Of a DNA stretch of 64,000 bases, positions 11,111 to 22,300 are shown one piece after another. The translations under genes and the position numbers were made by a program. How positions within the stretch are numbered: the first letter of the stretch is position 1; each line of letters starts with the position of its first letter. Source of the stretch: Elymus sibiricus (Eukaryota; Streptophyta; Magnoliopsida; Poales; Poaceae); the NCBI GenBank assembly GCA_039707655.1, contig CM077670.1, forward strand, positions 145,060,001 through 145,124,000, written 5' to 3'. The notes below the pieces were generated by a model that saw nothing but the letters and a program-made list of their open reading frames with translations, was not told the origin of the DNA and did no database searches.

Positions 11111-11124
11111 GGCCCGGGGGCTAC
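11111..11124 (+). other. Polypurine tract of element A
   Basis: A G-rich run ending GGGGGCTAC abuts the TG start of the 3' LTR, the position of the plus-strand primer. Element B has the equivalent GGGGGCAAC before 35379. Confidence 0.6.
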
Positions 11125-12013
11125 TGTCGGCCCAGTGGGAACCAGGGTACCACGGCCCGTCTGCCTCTGGCCCAGAGGACAACGCTTGGGCCGGCCCATG
11201 AGGGTGGCCCCGCCTCGGCCCCTCCGGAGGAAGCTGCCTCGCGAGGGGCGAGCCTCGCAAGGCACCTCGCCGCCAGGCCAGACCCTGCCGGGGCTGCCAA
11301 GCACCGGGTTGCCTCGCAAGGCTCCCCTCGAGAGGCCTTCTCATGGAGTAGATCATACGGCATCAGCTGCGGGGCTCCGCGCCCAGCACATGGGTGACGA
11401 CCCGCTGTCAGGATAAGGACAGCGGGGCGTGACCGAGCCCAGCTTCCATTCTGGTGATAAGGGAGCAATGGCATCTGCCTCCCCCAAAGCAAGTCCCAAT
11501 GTGTTTCCTCTTTGGTGATAGAAGATCAGGGCAGATCGGCGTGCCAGGACGAAGGTCATCGCCAAGCCCACCAGCGCGTCATGAAGACTGCTTTATCAGG
11601 CGGAGACCGCCTTTAGTCAGGATAGACCTACTCGCCTGTCCCCCTTTGAATTGACGCCATGTGGCCACCCTTTCCCGCTCATATTTTTGCGGAAGAGGAC
11701 CATGGCACTACAAAGGGGCAGGGCCGCTTCCATGTAAGGGGATCGATTCATTCTCCCCCACACCTCGTGTACCTCGAGCCACAAGCTCTCCACTATAGAG
11801 CAATCCAACACAGGTAGGAGTAGGGTATTACACCGCACGGTGGCCTAAACCTGGGTAGCTCGCGCGTCCCCTTCGTGTCCGGTGAGAGCAAGTGAGCCCG
11901 TTGTGATCCCGCCGTAGTTGCCGTCGTGTCATAGGTCGCCAAGCGAAGTCCCCTAGAGTTCGAATCCTAAGTTCTTGGAGAAGTTTCTTGGATGCAGGTC
12001 CTAGACTCTGACA
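11125..12013 (+). repeat. 3' LTR of element A
   Basis: 889 bp, TGTCGGCCC to CTCTGACA. This copy has the full set of CCTCGCGAGG-type palindromes that the 5' LTR partly lost. Its length equals that of the reconstructed 3' LTR of element B. Confidence 0.9.
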
Positions 12014-13786
12014 TTATTAATCTAGTGCCCGGTGCCAGTTCCTGTTTTTTGCATGTTTTTTGTTTCGCAGAAAAACCATAAAAAACGGAGTCCAAACGCG
12101 ATAAAAATTTATGGAGATTTTTATGGAATATATGCGATTTTTGGGAGAAAGAATCAACGCAAGACTATGCCCGAGGGCCCCACAAGGCAACAGGGCGTGC
12201 CCTACCCCCTATGCGTGCCCCTTTCCTTATGGGCACCTCGTTGGTTAGTTGGAGCCCTTCTTTCGCCGCAAGAAAGAAATTTTCAGATAAAATCCCCCCA
12301 AAATTTCAGCCCAATTGTAGTTACGGATCTCCTTGAATATAAGACAGTAGCTCAACGGTGAAGGGCTCCGAAAACAGTAGCGAGAAATAGAAGACAACAT
12401 AGAGATCCAATCTTGGGGAGAGCTCTCTCTCTCTCCCCAGAGGGCCAAGGAAGAAGGAGGAGGGGGGCCCTTCCTCCTCTCCTCCGGTAACGCCGGGACG
12501 CCGCCGGGGACATCTCCTCCATCACCATCACCACCAACTTCTCTTCCGTTCTCATGGTGATGTGTGAGTAGTTCATCCTCGAGGCTAAGGTTATGTACTA
12601 GTAGCTATGTGTTCAATATCTCTGTCTCTCGTGTTCTTGATTTGGCACGATCTTGATGTATCATGAGCTTTGTTAATATAGTTGGATCATATGGTGTTCT
12701 TCCCTCTCTATCTTTGGTGTGATGAATTGAGTCTTGCCCTTTGTGGTTTCATTATTATTAGATTGAATATTTGGATTTGAGATCACTTGATGTATGTCTT
12801 GCATGTGGATACCCGTGGTGAAAATGGGGTATTCTATTGAGTCACTTGATGTATGTTTTGGTAATCAACTTGCGGATTCCCGAGGTGACATTGGGGTAAT
12901 CTAGGCACATAGGTTGATACACGTTTTCATCCTAGTTTCTCCGATAGAAACTTTGGGGTAATCTTTGAAGTTCTTTGTGTTGGATTGAATATTATAAATA
13001 TGAAATTGTTTGATGTATATCGAATAATTAACTCACAGACACTTGTGGTGACATTGGAGCATCTAGGTGACATTAGAATTGATTGATGCATATCATATGG
13101 TGTTATTCTAGTACGAACTCTAGGGCTGTCGGTGACACATATAGGGATGGCCCAATAGATTGATCGGAAATATAACTTTGAGGTGGTTTTGCTACCTACA
13201 AAAGTTTCATCTTATGTCCTTCACTATTGAAAGGAACTTTGGAGTGATTCTTTGTCGCACGTTGAGGGATGGTTATATGATTCAATTATGTTAGCACTGT
13301 TGGGAGATTGCACTAGTGAAAGTATGAACCCTAGGCCTTGTTTCTAAGCATTGAGACATTGTTTTTACTCGCTTTTGTTACTTGCTACCTTGCTGTTTTT
13401 ATTTATTCAGATTCTAAAAACCTATTTCTACCATCCATACTACACTTGTATCACCATCTCTTCGCCGAGCTAGTGCACCTATACAATTTACCATTGTATT
13501 GGGTGTGTTGGGGACACAAGAGATTCTTTGTATTTGATTGCAGGGTTGTTCGAGAGAGACAATCTTCATCCTACACCTCCCACGGATTGATAAACCTTAG
13601 GTCATCCATTTGAGAAAAATTTGTTGTTGTCCTACAAAACTCTGCACTTGGAGGCCTAACTGAGTCTACAAGAATAAAAGTTGTGTAGACATCAATGTTC
13701 TCTCAAAAACATGGTCTAGTTGCATGTCATCTCAAAAACATGGTCTTTACAACGCACTTTGATTAATCCAAAAATGTATGAAACAG

Positions 13787-14059
13787 GAATTCATGTGGGT
13801 TGTTCCTCCTTCGATGCTTTCAATACTGGAACGGTCAAAAGTTCACAAGCATGTTTTCGCAGGTCGGTACATTGTACTATGCAAAAACATCTTTGTTACT
13901 ATATCCTACTATTGATATTACAAACGCATGTTTTTTTTCCAGGAATCAATTGATGATTCGAGAGAACGAGTGACAGCTTCAATTATTTTCTCGTCGAAAA
14001 ACAAGCTTAAGGATGTGCAAAACAAAGTTATTCGGCTTTCAAAGAAGAAGAAGAAATAG
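13787..14059 (+). pseudogene. ULP1-like protease pseudogene, exons 9-10 with the catalytic Cys
   Basis: This continues the gene interrupted at 3662. Exon 9 (13787-13862) follows an AAACAG acceptor. Joined to the last two bases of exon 8 it gives ...EDGNSCGLFLL in frame, and the Cys at 13794-13796 is the expected nucleophile. Exon 10 (13943-14059), after a pyrimidine-rich acceptor, encodes a short C-terminus rich in Lys and ends in TAG at 14057-14059. Frame is kept across all three junctions although about 10 kb of retroelement separates exons 8 and 9. This shows that H and A entered an existing intron. His and Cys of the triad are present and the Asp is replaced by Asn (see exon 7). Confidence 0.8.
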
Positions 14060-15169
14060 CTATCACACACAGGAGTACTAGGTGTGATTGGCTTTTAGTT
14101 GAACTTTTTGCAAACATGATTCATGAATTTGTATGCACTTTTTATGTACCATTTATGTACTGGTTAAAAACATTTTGTCCGTGATCGTAAATTTATTTAA
14201 GATTATAACGCGTGAGCTAGTTATTTTCAATATGGTATTAAGAGTGAAATATTGGTCTAAATATTTTTTGTTGACAGTTATATATTATTTTAATAATAGC
14301 AATTCTAATAGACGACATTGAAATTAAAATAAATGCCGCTCACCTCCCACCCAGCGCCGCCCGATGGCCTGTTGGGCCGCCCAAGCGCGTGTCGCCCAAA
14401 TTGGAAGAAAAGACATTACATCGCCCGCCCACCGCCGGCCAATGACTTATTGGGCCGGCCAAGCGCATCGCCCCGAACCTATTCAACTAGCCCAGCATCG
14501 CCGGAGTGACTAGCTGTGGCGCGCGTCCCGCGACACCAATGTTTAGTACCACCTCGCCGAGCGAGGGGGGCGTCGACCGGCTTAAATACCCGGCGCCCCC
14601 CGACGTATTCGAGCTCCTTCGAACATTACCGCTGTTGCGCCAACTTGGACACCCTGTGGAGCCCGGTTGCCGCCGATGCAAAAACCAAAACGCCCGTCAC
14701 AGTCGCCTGTTTGGGCTAGATATTGACGGGCGTAGAAAGTCAAGCTGGCAGCCCGGGCGGGCAATTTTTTTTCAAAACTTTTCAAACAATTTTCAACACG
14801 CCGCTCCTTGACACAGTAACCGCTACAATACATCAATAATATCGACAAATAACACAGTATATGCTACTGTACAGAACAACACATAATAAAACAGTAACTG
14901 TAGTGCAACATCAATATTATACAAATAAAGCAAAGTCAAACAAGTCTTGTAGAGCAATGTCTGACATCATAACAAACAAGTTGGTAGCCAAAATTCTTTA
15001 TTACAAGGAAACAATTCATCAACGAAAATACAGAACAACTTATTGTCTTTCATCGAACCATCCATGCTTTTATCATCAGGTCAGGTTCTTGCATAGAAAG
15101 ACATTAAGATATGTGATAATCTAGAAACGGTAAAATGCAACAACATAACTGATTTCAAGAAAGGATAAC
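14060..15169. other. Region between the convergent ULP and transposase pseudogenes
   Basis: No coding gene is supported. 14060-14340 and 14800-15169 are AT-rich, probably the 3' flanks of the two convergent genes. 14353-14473 holds an imperfect direct duplication of a GC-rich block (about 14353-14397 and 14422-14473; shared core TTGGGCCGsCCAAGCGC). 14500-14780 contains the snRNA-promoter-like segment listed separately. Confidence 0.45.
14540..14600 (+). promoter_or_regulatory. snRNA-promoter-like USE/TATA pair, candidate
   Basis: TTAGTACCACCTCGCC (14543-14558) resembles the plant snRNA upstream sequence element RTCCCACATCG with two or three mismatches. A TATA-like TTAAATA follows at 14582-14588, about 30 bp on, close to the spacing known for Pol II-transcribed plant U-snRNA genes. 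I recognise no U-snRNA in the ~150 bp downstream. It may be a chance match, a dispersed promoter copy or a decayed snRNA-like locus. Confidence 0.25.
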
Positions 15170-16286
15170 ACGTACTTAGGATTTTGAGGACAATTTCCCC
15201 TGAAATGACCTTTTGTTCTGCATATGCCACATAGGTGATTGCTTCTCTCATTGAAAGCTTTTGGTCTACCATTTTTAGTGACGTCAGGGCCATCCTTACC
15301 GCGGACTTTACTATTCTACTTAGGTGCCCCTTTGGTAGAAACTTTCACTGGATCACCAACCAACACATGATCTTGATTAGGCTCAAATGCGTCGTCATTC
15401 ACAACCCTGTGCTGACTATCATACTCATTCTCCTCAACATCCTTACTCGCTATTATATCCTCCAGAACTGCCTTCAACTTGTCAAATAAGAATGGTTTAT
15501 GACATGCGACATGAGATACTTCCGCAGATAGGATAGTCAACTCACTGTACCTAGCTCTCCCACCAGTACCTACCCATCCCCAGGCAAACAGATCGATAGT
15601 GCGCTTCACGGGCTGTCAACCTCTAGCAGTTTTGGTGAACCTTCGCAATACTAAACACTTAGGTATCTCACGTAAGTCCAGCCGGGTCAAAATGTAAAGA
15701 ATATGTTTGCATGGGAGACCATTTGGATTCATACTACGGCAACCGCACTTCACTGTTTCTTCAGAGTTACCCGGCGTATAGACCACTTTGAATCTGATAT
15801 CCCTGTTATTCTTCCATGCCACTATAAATCTCTGAGTGTCTGCTCCTCTCAGTTTTTCAAGGACCTCAAGCTCCACTGACTTCTTCATATCTTGCTGCAA
15901 GATGTAAAAGTTCGTCGTAGTGAACTCACGGGCAGCGGCTTTCTCAATGTGTGTAAACTCATCGACTACTGATACTAGGACTGTCTGTGTAGCCATGCAG
16001 TCGTCGTATGCCTCATTTTCATGGAGCCGAACGATATAGTTCTCGTAGTGCACAACCATGTCAACAATGGTCATACCGGAGTCCAGATGCATGTGAAGGC
16101 ATGAGTTCAGACTCTCGCTTCTCTCGTTACTCCGCATACCAAGGAAAAACCCACCAGACAGATATGACGCAGCCCAAAGCCTCTTCTTCCTGTACATCCT
16201 ATGCAACCATGTTTTCGTTTTCTTTGACTGCCATTTAGCTTTAAACGATGCCCATCTCTCCTCAAAGACTTTATGTGTAGTAGCAT
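15170..16286 (-). pseudogene. FAR1/MULE-type transposase pseudogene, C-terminal part
   Basis: Minus-strand sequence of a Mutator/FAR1-FHY3-family transposase, which would bind and cut element ends. Reading from 16286 downward: KVFEERWASFKAKW, then FLGMRSNERSESLNSCL (16087-16140), which holds the likely catalytic Glu. Next comes a SWIM zinc finger CGCRSMNPNGLPCKH (15703-15747), then after a TGA at 15616-15618 and a TAG at 15316-15318 in the same frame, a zinc knuckle CGICRTKGHFRGNC of CX2CX4HX4C type (15190-15231). Two in-frame stops show it is dead. The frame continues without a break into 47967-48126 once element B and one AGCAT copy are removed. It faces the ULP-like gene, as the two genes of some Mutator-like elements do. 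Confidence 0.8.
16282..16286. repeat. Target-site duplication of B (AGCAT), left copy
   Basis: AGCAT precedes the 5' LTR of B, and the second copy at 47962-47966 follows its 3' LTR 31.7 kb away. The transposase reading frame is continuous across the join, which independently confirms the pairing. Confidence 0.9.
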
Positions 16287-17176
16287 TGTCGGCCCAGTGG
16301 GAACCAGGATACCACGGCCCGTCTACCTCTGGCCCGGAGGACAACGCTTGGGCCGGCCCATGAGGGTCGCCCCGCCTCGGCCGCTCCGGAGGAAGCTGCC
16401 TCGCGACGGGTGAGCCTCGCGAGGCCCCTCGCCGCCAGGCCAGACCCTGCCGGGGCCGCCAAGCACCCGGTTGCCTCGCGAGGCTCCCCTCGTGAGGCCT
16501 TCTCATGGAGCAGATCGTACGGCGACAGCTGCGGGGCTCCGCACCCCGCACGTGGGCGACGACCCGCTGTAAGGATAAGGACAGTGGGGTGTGACCTCGC
16601 CCGGCTTCCATTCTGGTGATAAGGGAGTAGTGGCATCTGCCTCCCCCAAAGAAAGTCCCAAAGTGTTTCCTCTTTGGTGATAGAAGACCAGGGCGGATCG
16701 GCGCGCTAGGACAGAGGTCATCGCCAAGCCCACTAGCGCGTCACGAAGACTGCTTTATGAGGCGGAGACCGCCTTTAGTCAGGATAGACCTGCTCGCCTG
16801 TCCCCCTTTGAATTGCCGCCCCGTGGCCACCCTTTCCTGCTCATATTTTCAGGGAAGAGGACAAAGGCACTACAAAAGGGGCAGGGCCACTTCCATGTAA
16901 GGGGATCAATTCATTCTCCCCCACGCCTCGTGTACCTCGAGCCACAAGCTCTCCACTACAGAGCAATCCAACACAGGCAGGAGTAGGGTATTACACCGCA
17001 CGGTGGCCCGAACCTGGGCAGCTCGCGCGTCCCCTTCATGTCTGGTGAGAGCCAGTGAGCCCATCGTGATCCCGCCGTAGTTGCATTCATGTCGTAGGTC
17101 GCCAAGAGAAGTCCCCCAGAGTTCGAATCCTAAGTTCTTGGAGAAGTTTCTTGGACGCAGATCCTAGACTCCGACA
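16287..17176 (+). repeat. 5' LTR of element B
   Basis: 890 bp, TGTCGGCCC to CTCCGACA, followed by the PBS motif TTTGGCGCACCAGG. It contains several copies of the 12-bp palindrome GCCTCGCGAGGC and decayed forms between about 16398 and 16500. Confidence 0.9.
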
Positions 17177-17239
17177 TTTGGCGCACCAGGTAGGGGGACT
17201 TGCCGTCTTCGCGCCTTCAACCTCGACACCAGCATCGAC

Positions 17240-17716
17240 ATGTACGACGCCGCCGCTTGCCAGGAATGCGCCACGCGTTGAGCCGCACCCAGGGTCCGCG
17301 CGGCACCCACCGCCCGCGGTGCCCCTGGGTGGCGCGCTCGCGCTGCCACCGAGCCTGTTGGGGAGCGGGTGGCCTCCTCCGCCCACCCATCGGTCAACGA
17401 GTAGGCGCACGGCCGCTCCGCTGCCACCTCCTGGCTTGCGCGTCGTGATCCTTCCGCTCCGCACGCCGCGCTGCTCATGGCACAGGAGTTGCTGCACTAT
17501 CGTCCCACCGAGGACGGCTACGACGCCTGGCTCGGGCGCATCACTAAGCTCGTCGATGCCGCGCGCGATGGCTAGGCGCCCTCCCGTTCCTTGCCTTCTC
17601 TGCCGTCCCTTGCCGATAGGGCCGGGTGCGATGCGCCTCCTCCTCCTCCTCCGGACCGTGACGTGGCCGAGCGCCGCCCCGCAGCGCGTGTGCCGGAGCC
17701 ATCCCGTGGCTCGCTC
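17240..17716 (+). pseudogene. Gag of element B, N-terminal part
   Basis: ATG at 17240-17242 opens MYDAAACQECATR and is followed by an early stop. The later stretch RPTEDGYDAWLGRI and the Pro-rich linker PPPPPPDRDVAERR match the Gag of element A. Sequence matching A stops at 17716 (GGCTCGCTC), where E begins, and resumes at 28960 with no loss of bases relative to A. Confidence 0.7.
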
Positions 17717-17718
17717 CC

Positions 17719-18244
17719 TGTCGTGGTTTTGTCGCGACAGATGTCCTGGTAGGACTTAGATATGAAGCCATCGCACTAACGTGGAAGCTTAGTGGGGTTG
17801 AGCGGGAACGAGAAGACGCCGGGTTACCCAGGTTCAGCCCCTCACGGTGGAGGTAAAAGCCTACGTCCTGCTTGTTTATATTGCTGTAGATCTCGATTAC
17901 AAGGATGCGGATACGCTGACCTAGCTCTCGAGGGGGTTGCAACTTAGTCTTTTTCGTATAGGTGCTCCCCTTTATATACACAGGTGGAACCCTAGATTAC
18001 ATGAGAGTCCGGGTCGTTCTTTGACCCGCCTCCTTATTCCTTCCTACTTGTTCTTCAAGACAGCTCTCCTTGCCATCTGATTTGTCGTGAGCTGGCTCAT
18101 TATGTAAGCCAGCCTACCCTTACCAGGCCTTGCTAAGCCGGCCCATATAGAGACTTCAGCCCCGTGGTGAGTTGGCCCATTAAGCTCGCCTTATGGCCGG
18201 GTCAACACTCTGCCGGGTCTCCTTGCTGGTGAATATCCCCAACA
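17719..18244 (-). repeat. 3' LTR of element E
   Basis: 526 bp. On the minus strand it runs TGTTGGGGATATTC to ACCACGACA. It is preceded on that strand by a purine-rich ACTGAGGGCTAA, the expected polypurine tract (window 18245-18256). Parts of it are clearly homologous to the LTR arms of the palindrome at 44728-47102. Confidence 0.8.
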
Positions 18245-19318
18245 TTAGCCCTCAGTTTGACTTGAATTTATTCACGTTAAACTCCATCCTGAAAGAGCAA
18301 AGCATTAGTAATACATTCCCAAGCGCACCCCAAGTCGCTCTTTTAAGTCGCCATCTTGGACCGGCTCAAATTGCCGGGTTAAGGTGATCGTCAGGTTCAC
18401 CCCTTCAGTTTCAAACTTAGCATTTTCAACTTTTGTCCCTCATGACGTCACGATCCACTTCCGCGAAATCCGGAATGATATCATCTCAAACCCTTGAGTG
18501 GGTACGTCCCGTCTTGTCAGGCGCGAGAATCGAGGAACCACACCGCCGAAAATTACTGCGCCGCCTAGGGTCCCGCCCTTGCGGTTTTAACTTTACTGGG
18601 CCTAAAAAGAGGCCACCTCATTCCCACTTTCACTTTTTACCCTATACTCGTCTTCTTCCTCGCAACTGTCACCTTGTACGCTCGAAGCATCGCCGCCCTC
18701 AAGTTCTCCGTCGACTTCGACAACACTCTTCTCTGCCGCCCCATCGTCGCCGGAGCTCTTCAAAAATATTCCGACCACATCCGCCGCGGCCAGGTACACC
18801 TCAATCCTTCTTTCTGGATCTGCAGCGCCTCATTCGTTTTCTTGCCATTCGTCGGTGTTCGTCAGTATGCAACAGAGCTCATCGGCTCCCTCTGCTAACA
18901 GATCCATATCTATCGAAATGATCCGAATAAGCATTTTTTATACTGCGGTAACGCCAGTCTTCCCCATTCTAATCCCTGTACTGCCTTCCGTAGACCCCAT
19001 TATACATGGTACCGTCAGATTCGTCCTCACGCATCTCCTTTAAGTTTTCATTTCCATGGTATTTTTAGATCCGTAATAATAACTACTCTTGTTAGATTCT
19101 TGTTTGTCACTAGCTCAATACTTAGAGAAATCCAAACCTCCACTGTTGTCAACACCGGCTTATGATTGCCTGAGGCGGCGCACCGGAATCCGAGTTATGA
19201 ACTTAGACATCTTGACTTGCATCATCCGACCGGGTCTTATATTCTGTCGGCTTGTCCTTCTTAAGCTAACCCACCGGCTTGTCATTTTTGTCCTTGCAGC
19301 TAAACTTTTTAAGTCACC
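18245..19318 (+). promoter_or_regulatory. Upstream region and 5' leader of E's accessory gene
   Basis: This lies between the LTR of E and the ATG at 19319. It contains a perfect TGACGTCA bZIP-type palindrome (18443-18450) and a TATA-like CTAAAAAG (about 18603-18610), followed by pyrimidine-rich sequence. A leader exon probably ends at a CAG|GTACAC donor near 18792. A good acceptor (TGTCCTTGCAG) near 19300 precedes CACCATGG, a favourable start context. The 5'-UTR intron and the promoter are inferred. Confidence 0.35.
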
Positions 19319-22300
19319 ATGGCCCCCAAGACCGACAAATCCTGCAACTGGTTCAGATCACAAGTCTCAACCCTGATGCTGAATGAGCTCGTAGGGCAAG
19401 GCCTTTTGCCGGCTCAAACCGCAATCGACTGGCGGGCACCTGAGGAGGAAAGCACCCCTCAGCCCCAACAAGGTGAAGTGGTAGTCTTCGTAGATCATCT
19501 GCACAAGGGGTTTTGACCGCCCGGGTAAAAAAAATTCCATGACGTTCTCCATTCTTTCGACCTCCGACCGCAAGATCTTGGACCAAACTCAATTACCAAC
19601 CTCTGCCAATTTCAAGTTTTCTGCGAAGTGTACCCTCAAATGGCACCAACTGTCCTGCTCTTTCGCGAATTCTTCTATATCAATCATCAGACTGAGTTCA
19701 CCGATGGCCCCAGCATAGAGCTTGGCGGCGTCTCCATTCAAAGGCGAAGAAACACTCCCTTTCCTAAGGCCAAGCTGGCGAGTCACCCCAAGGGCTGGAA
19801 CAAGACTTGGTTTTACTGCAAGAGCACCGCCCCTCAAGGTGAAAATCCCATGCCGGGTTACAGACAAGACCGGCTTAATGCTACAGTGGCCTTTCCGGGT
19901 TGGCCATCAACAGAAGAACGCAAGCAATTCGCCCTTGTTTACGCCAAACTAAGGGCCTTGGTTGCCCACGGCCTTACTGGGATTGATCTGACCCGGTGCT
20001 GGGTAAGCTGGCGAATCCAGCCTCTTAGCCACAGAGGCGACCTGATGTGCAATTACACTGGTGAGCCGGCTGATGCTCAACGGTTCAGTCAAGTCAATCT
20101 ATCAGCGAGTGATGTCAACAAAACCATCAAGAGGCTATTAGGAGAGCCTTAGGAGAAATGCAACAAAACCGGGCTGGCCCCCTTTTGCTTAACCAACCCG
20201 GTGCCTTCAGTAAGTGTTTGCACCCCCTTTTTTTTTACTCTGTTCTTAACTCGCCATCCTCATCTGCCAACTCGTCTTAATACAGGCAAACGACAAATTT
20301 TGGAAGAAGAAGAAGCCCCAACAACCCGCCCCCGCTCCAGCGGAACAGCAGGATGAGCCGGCCGATACTGATAAGCCGGCTGCAGAGGACGAGGATGAGG
20401 TAGAACTTGATTCACTTGGCCGTCTTTTCATTCAACTTGCTGACACCTCTTCTCTTCAGGACGAAACCGAAATTAGCCATACCGATGAGCCGGAGGTAAC
20501 CTTGATCTCTCCTGATTCTGACTCTCCAACACCTATTCAGAAGAAAACCTGGGCTGTGATCCGCAAGGTTCGAAGGAAGCCCCGGGTTGCCGTCCGTAAG
20601 GTGCCCTTTTCCAATCAGGATGGTCATTTGGATCCCAAATTTATTTTGAAGAAGACTCGTCGAGCCGGGACCTCCAAATGGAAGACCCGGAGCAGTGAAG
20701 GCGAACTAAGCAGCGGGCTTCCATATGAGCCGCCAGCCCGCAAAGCTCGAGCTGAGGTGCCTCTTAGCCCAACTTATTCTTTTCCTCTAGCTGGCCTTTA
20801 TAAAGAACCCTTACCCTTTAACGACTCAGCCTATCAGACGTCGCACTCCTCAGGCGAGTCAAGCGCCACACAGGCGCCGGCTTTCAATATCAATCCTGGA
20901 TAAGCAGATGTTCCTGTAATGTATATTGACCTCTTATTTTTCATCCCTGTAAATAAGTAACTCCCCCATCCCTTGTACAGCGCCAAAGCCTTTAAGAAGA
21001 AAGCAACTGCCGAGTCATCTGACCCGGCCATTCAGACAGGCCCTCAAGTAGAGGAAACCATCTTGGAAGCCCAGGACGAGCCGGCCGTCCGAAACAGCCC
21101 GCCACCGTTGAACATGACAAGTCCGGCTCATGCCTCCCCACCGGCTCAAGAGAGGGAGAATATAGTTGAAGATCAACCCGTTCCGTAGCCCGATGTGCCG
21201 GCTCAAGAAGAAGCGCCGGCTCACGAAGAAGTAGCGGTGATGAGTGTACGGCAAACTGCTGCACCAGAACCCTCCACCGCCCTTACCAAAGTCCCGACCA
21301 AACCTAAACCGGCATCAAAGGACAAAGAGAAGACGGCTCTTGAGTTTCCTAAGTTTGAAGACCAAGATGCCAGTACCCTCCATCGGGCTGTATTAACCCG
21401 GCTAGTTGAAAGCCAGGACACAGAAATCGCCATGGTCACTGCATTGAAGCGGAAATATGAGGTAAGCTGCACCCTTCCTCTTGTACCATATATATATGTA
21501 GCCCCCAAGGGCCGGGTCATTATGCAATAACGATCCGGGACTTCCAATTGAAACTTGTACGTAGAACCGTCCACTGGCGCCCTCAAGGGCCGGCTCGTCA
21601 TTAACGACGGGCGGGTCTCCATAATTTAACAGAATAGATCCATGGATGCATTAGCCCCCAAGGGCCGGGTTAATATGAAATAATGACCCGGAACTTCCAA
21701 AGTATGATAATTTGTAAGCTCAACTTCAATCGGTAACCCCAAAGGCCGGCTCGTCATTCATGATGGGCGGGTCTGCATAACTAAGCAGAAAAATCAACTC
21801 ATGCATTAGCCCCCAAGTGCCACGTAGATTGCCTGCAACTGTATGGGACTTCCTTTCTTATTGTGAAGCTCGATAATATGTATCCCCCATGAGCCGGGCT
21901 GTCCTTCAGGGCGGTCCGGGTCATATGCATGTCATGTATAACAGTCTGCCCTGCAGGAGATGCTGGACCAAGTAGAAACCCAGGCCGCCGGCTTTCGAAA
22001 GGAGGCCAGAAAAGAGAAGAAATTGTGCCAAGAATATGAGGAAGCCGTCGCGGAGGCGAAGAAATATTTGATGATTGTACATGCCACCTTGCAAGAGACT
22101 GAGGCTGCAAGAGCCGCCCAAGCCACGAGAGCCGAAGAAGCGGAGGCCAAGCTTGAGCCGGCAACCCAAGAACTGACAACTCTCAAAGGTCAAATTACCG
22201 CCATGTGTCGAGCCATCTTCGGTAAGTAAAACTGAGCATAATTCATTGGACTGGCTTATCATCCTTAGCCGGCTTAACTGATCGTGCAGACTTGTGCTTT

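Larger units (their letters stand above)
3792..12013 (+). mobile_element. A: full-length non-autonomous Gypsy retrotransposon
   Basis: An 8.2-kb element in + orientation: LTR, PBS motif, gag remnant, fused protease/RT/integrase remnants, spacer, antisense gene, polypurine tract, LTR. Both LTRs begin TGTCGG and end CCGACA or CTGACA, and the insertion duplicated TTATT (3787-3791 and 12014-12018). Most of RT and RNase H and nearly all of integrase are missing, so it cannot have moved without enzymes from a relative. By eye the first ~140 bp of the two LTRs differ at about 12 sites, many of them CpG-type transitions, so the insertion is not recent. Element B is a second copy of the same family. 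The antisense gene behind pol is typical of Tat-lineage (Grande/RIRE2-like) Gypsy elements; the lineage is inferred, not computed. Confidence 0.9.
3684..13694 (+). mobile_element. H: solo LTR of a TGATACGTC-type retroelement, split by element A
   Basis: Excluding the nested element A, this is about 1.78 kb. It starts TCATACGTCTCC (TG changed to TC relative to the usual TGATACGTC start of such Triticeae repeats) and ends GACATCA. It is flanked by a perfect 5-bp duplication, ATGTT (3679-3683 and 13695-13699). No PBS, polypurine tract, second LTR or coding frame is seen, so it is best read as a solo LTR left by LTR-LTR recombination. It sits about 20 bp inside an intron of the ULP-like pseudogene. 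A CT microsatellite lies near 12424-12436. The family could not be named without a repeat library. Confidence 0.75.

Noticed and set aside
12352..12576. Short open frame in H as a gene
   Set aside because: It lies in the promoter-like, CT-rich part of the solo LTR, has low-complexity translation and shows no recognisable domain.
3792..13694. Treating H and A as one composite element
   Set aside because: Two separate perfect duplications (ATGTT for H, TTATT for A) and the continuous H sequence after removal of A show two successive insertions.
16271..16636. Open frame joining LTR sequence with the transposase C-terminal frame
   Set aside because: The transposase frame simply runs on into the LTR of B at 16287; the N-terminal residues of that frame are LTR-derived and not part of the gene.
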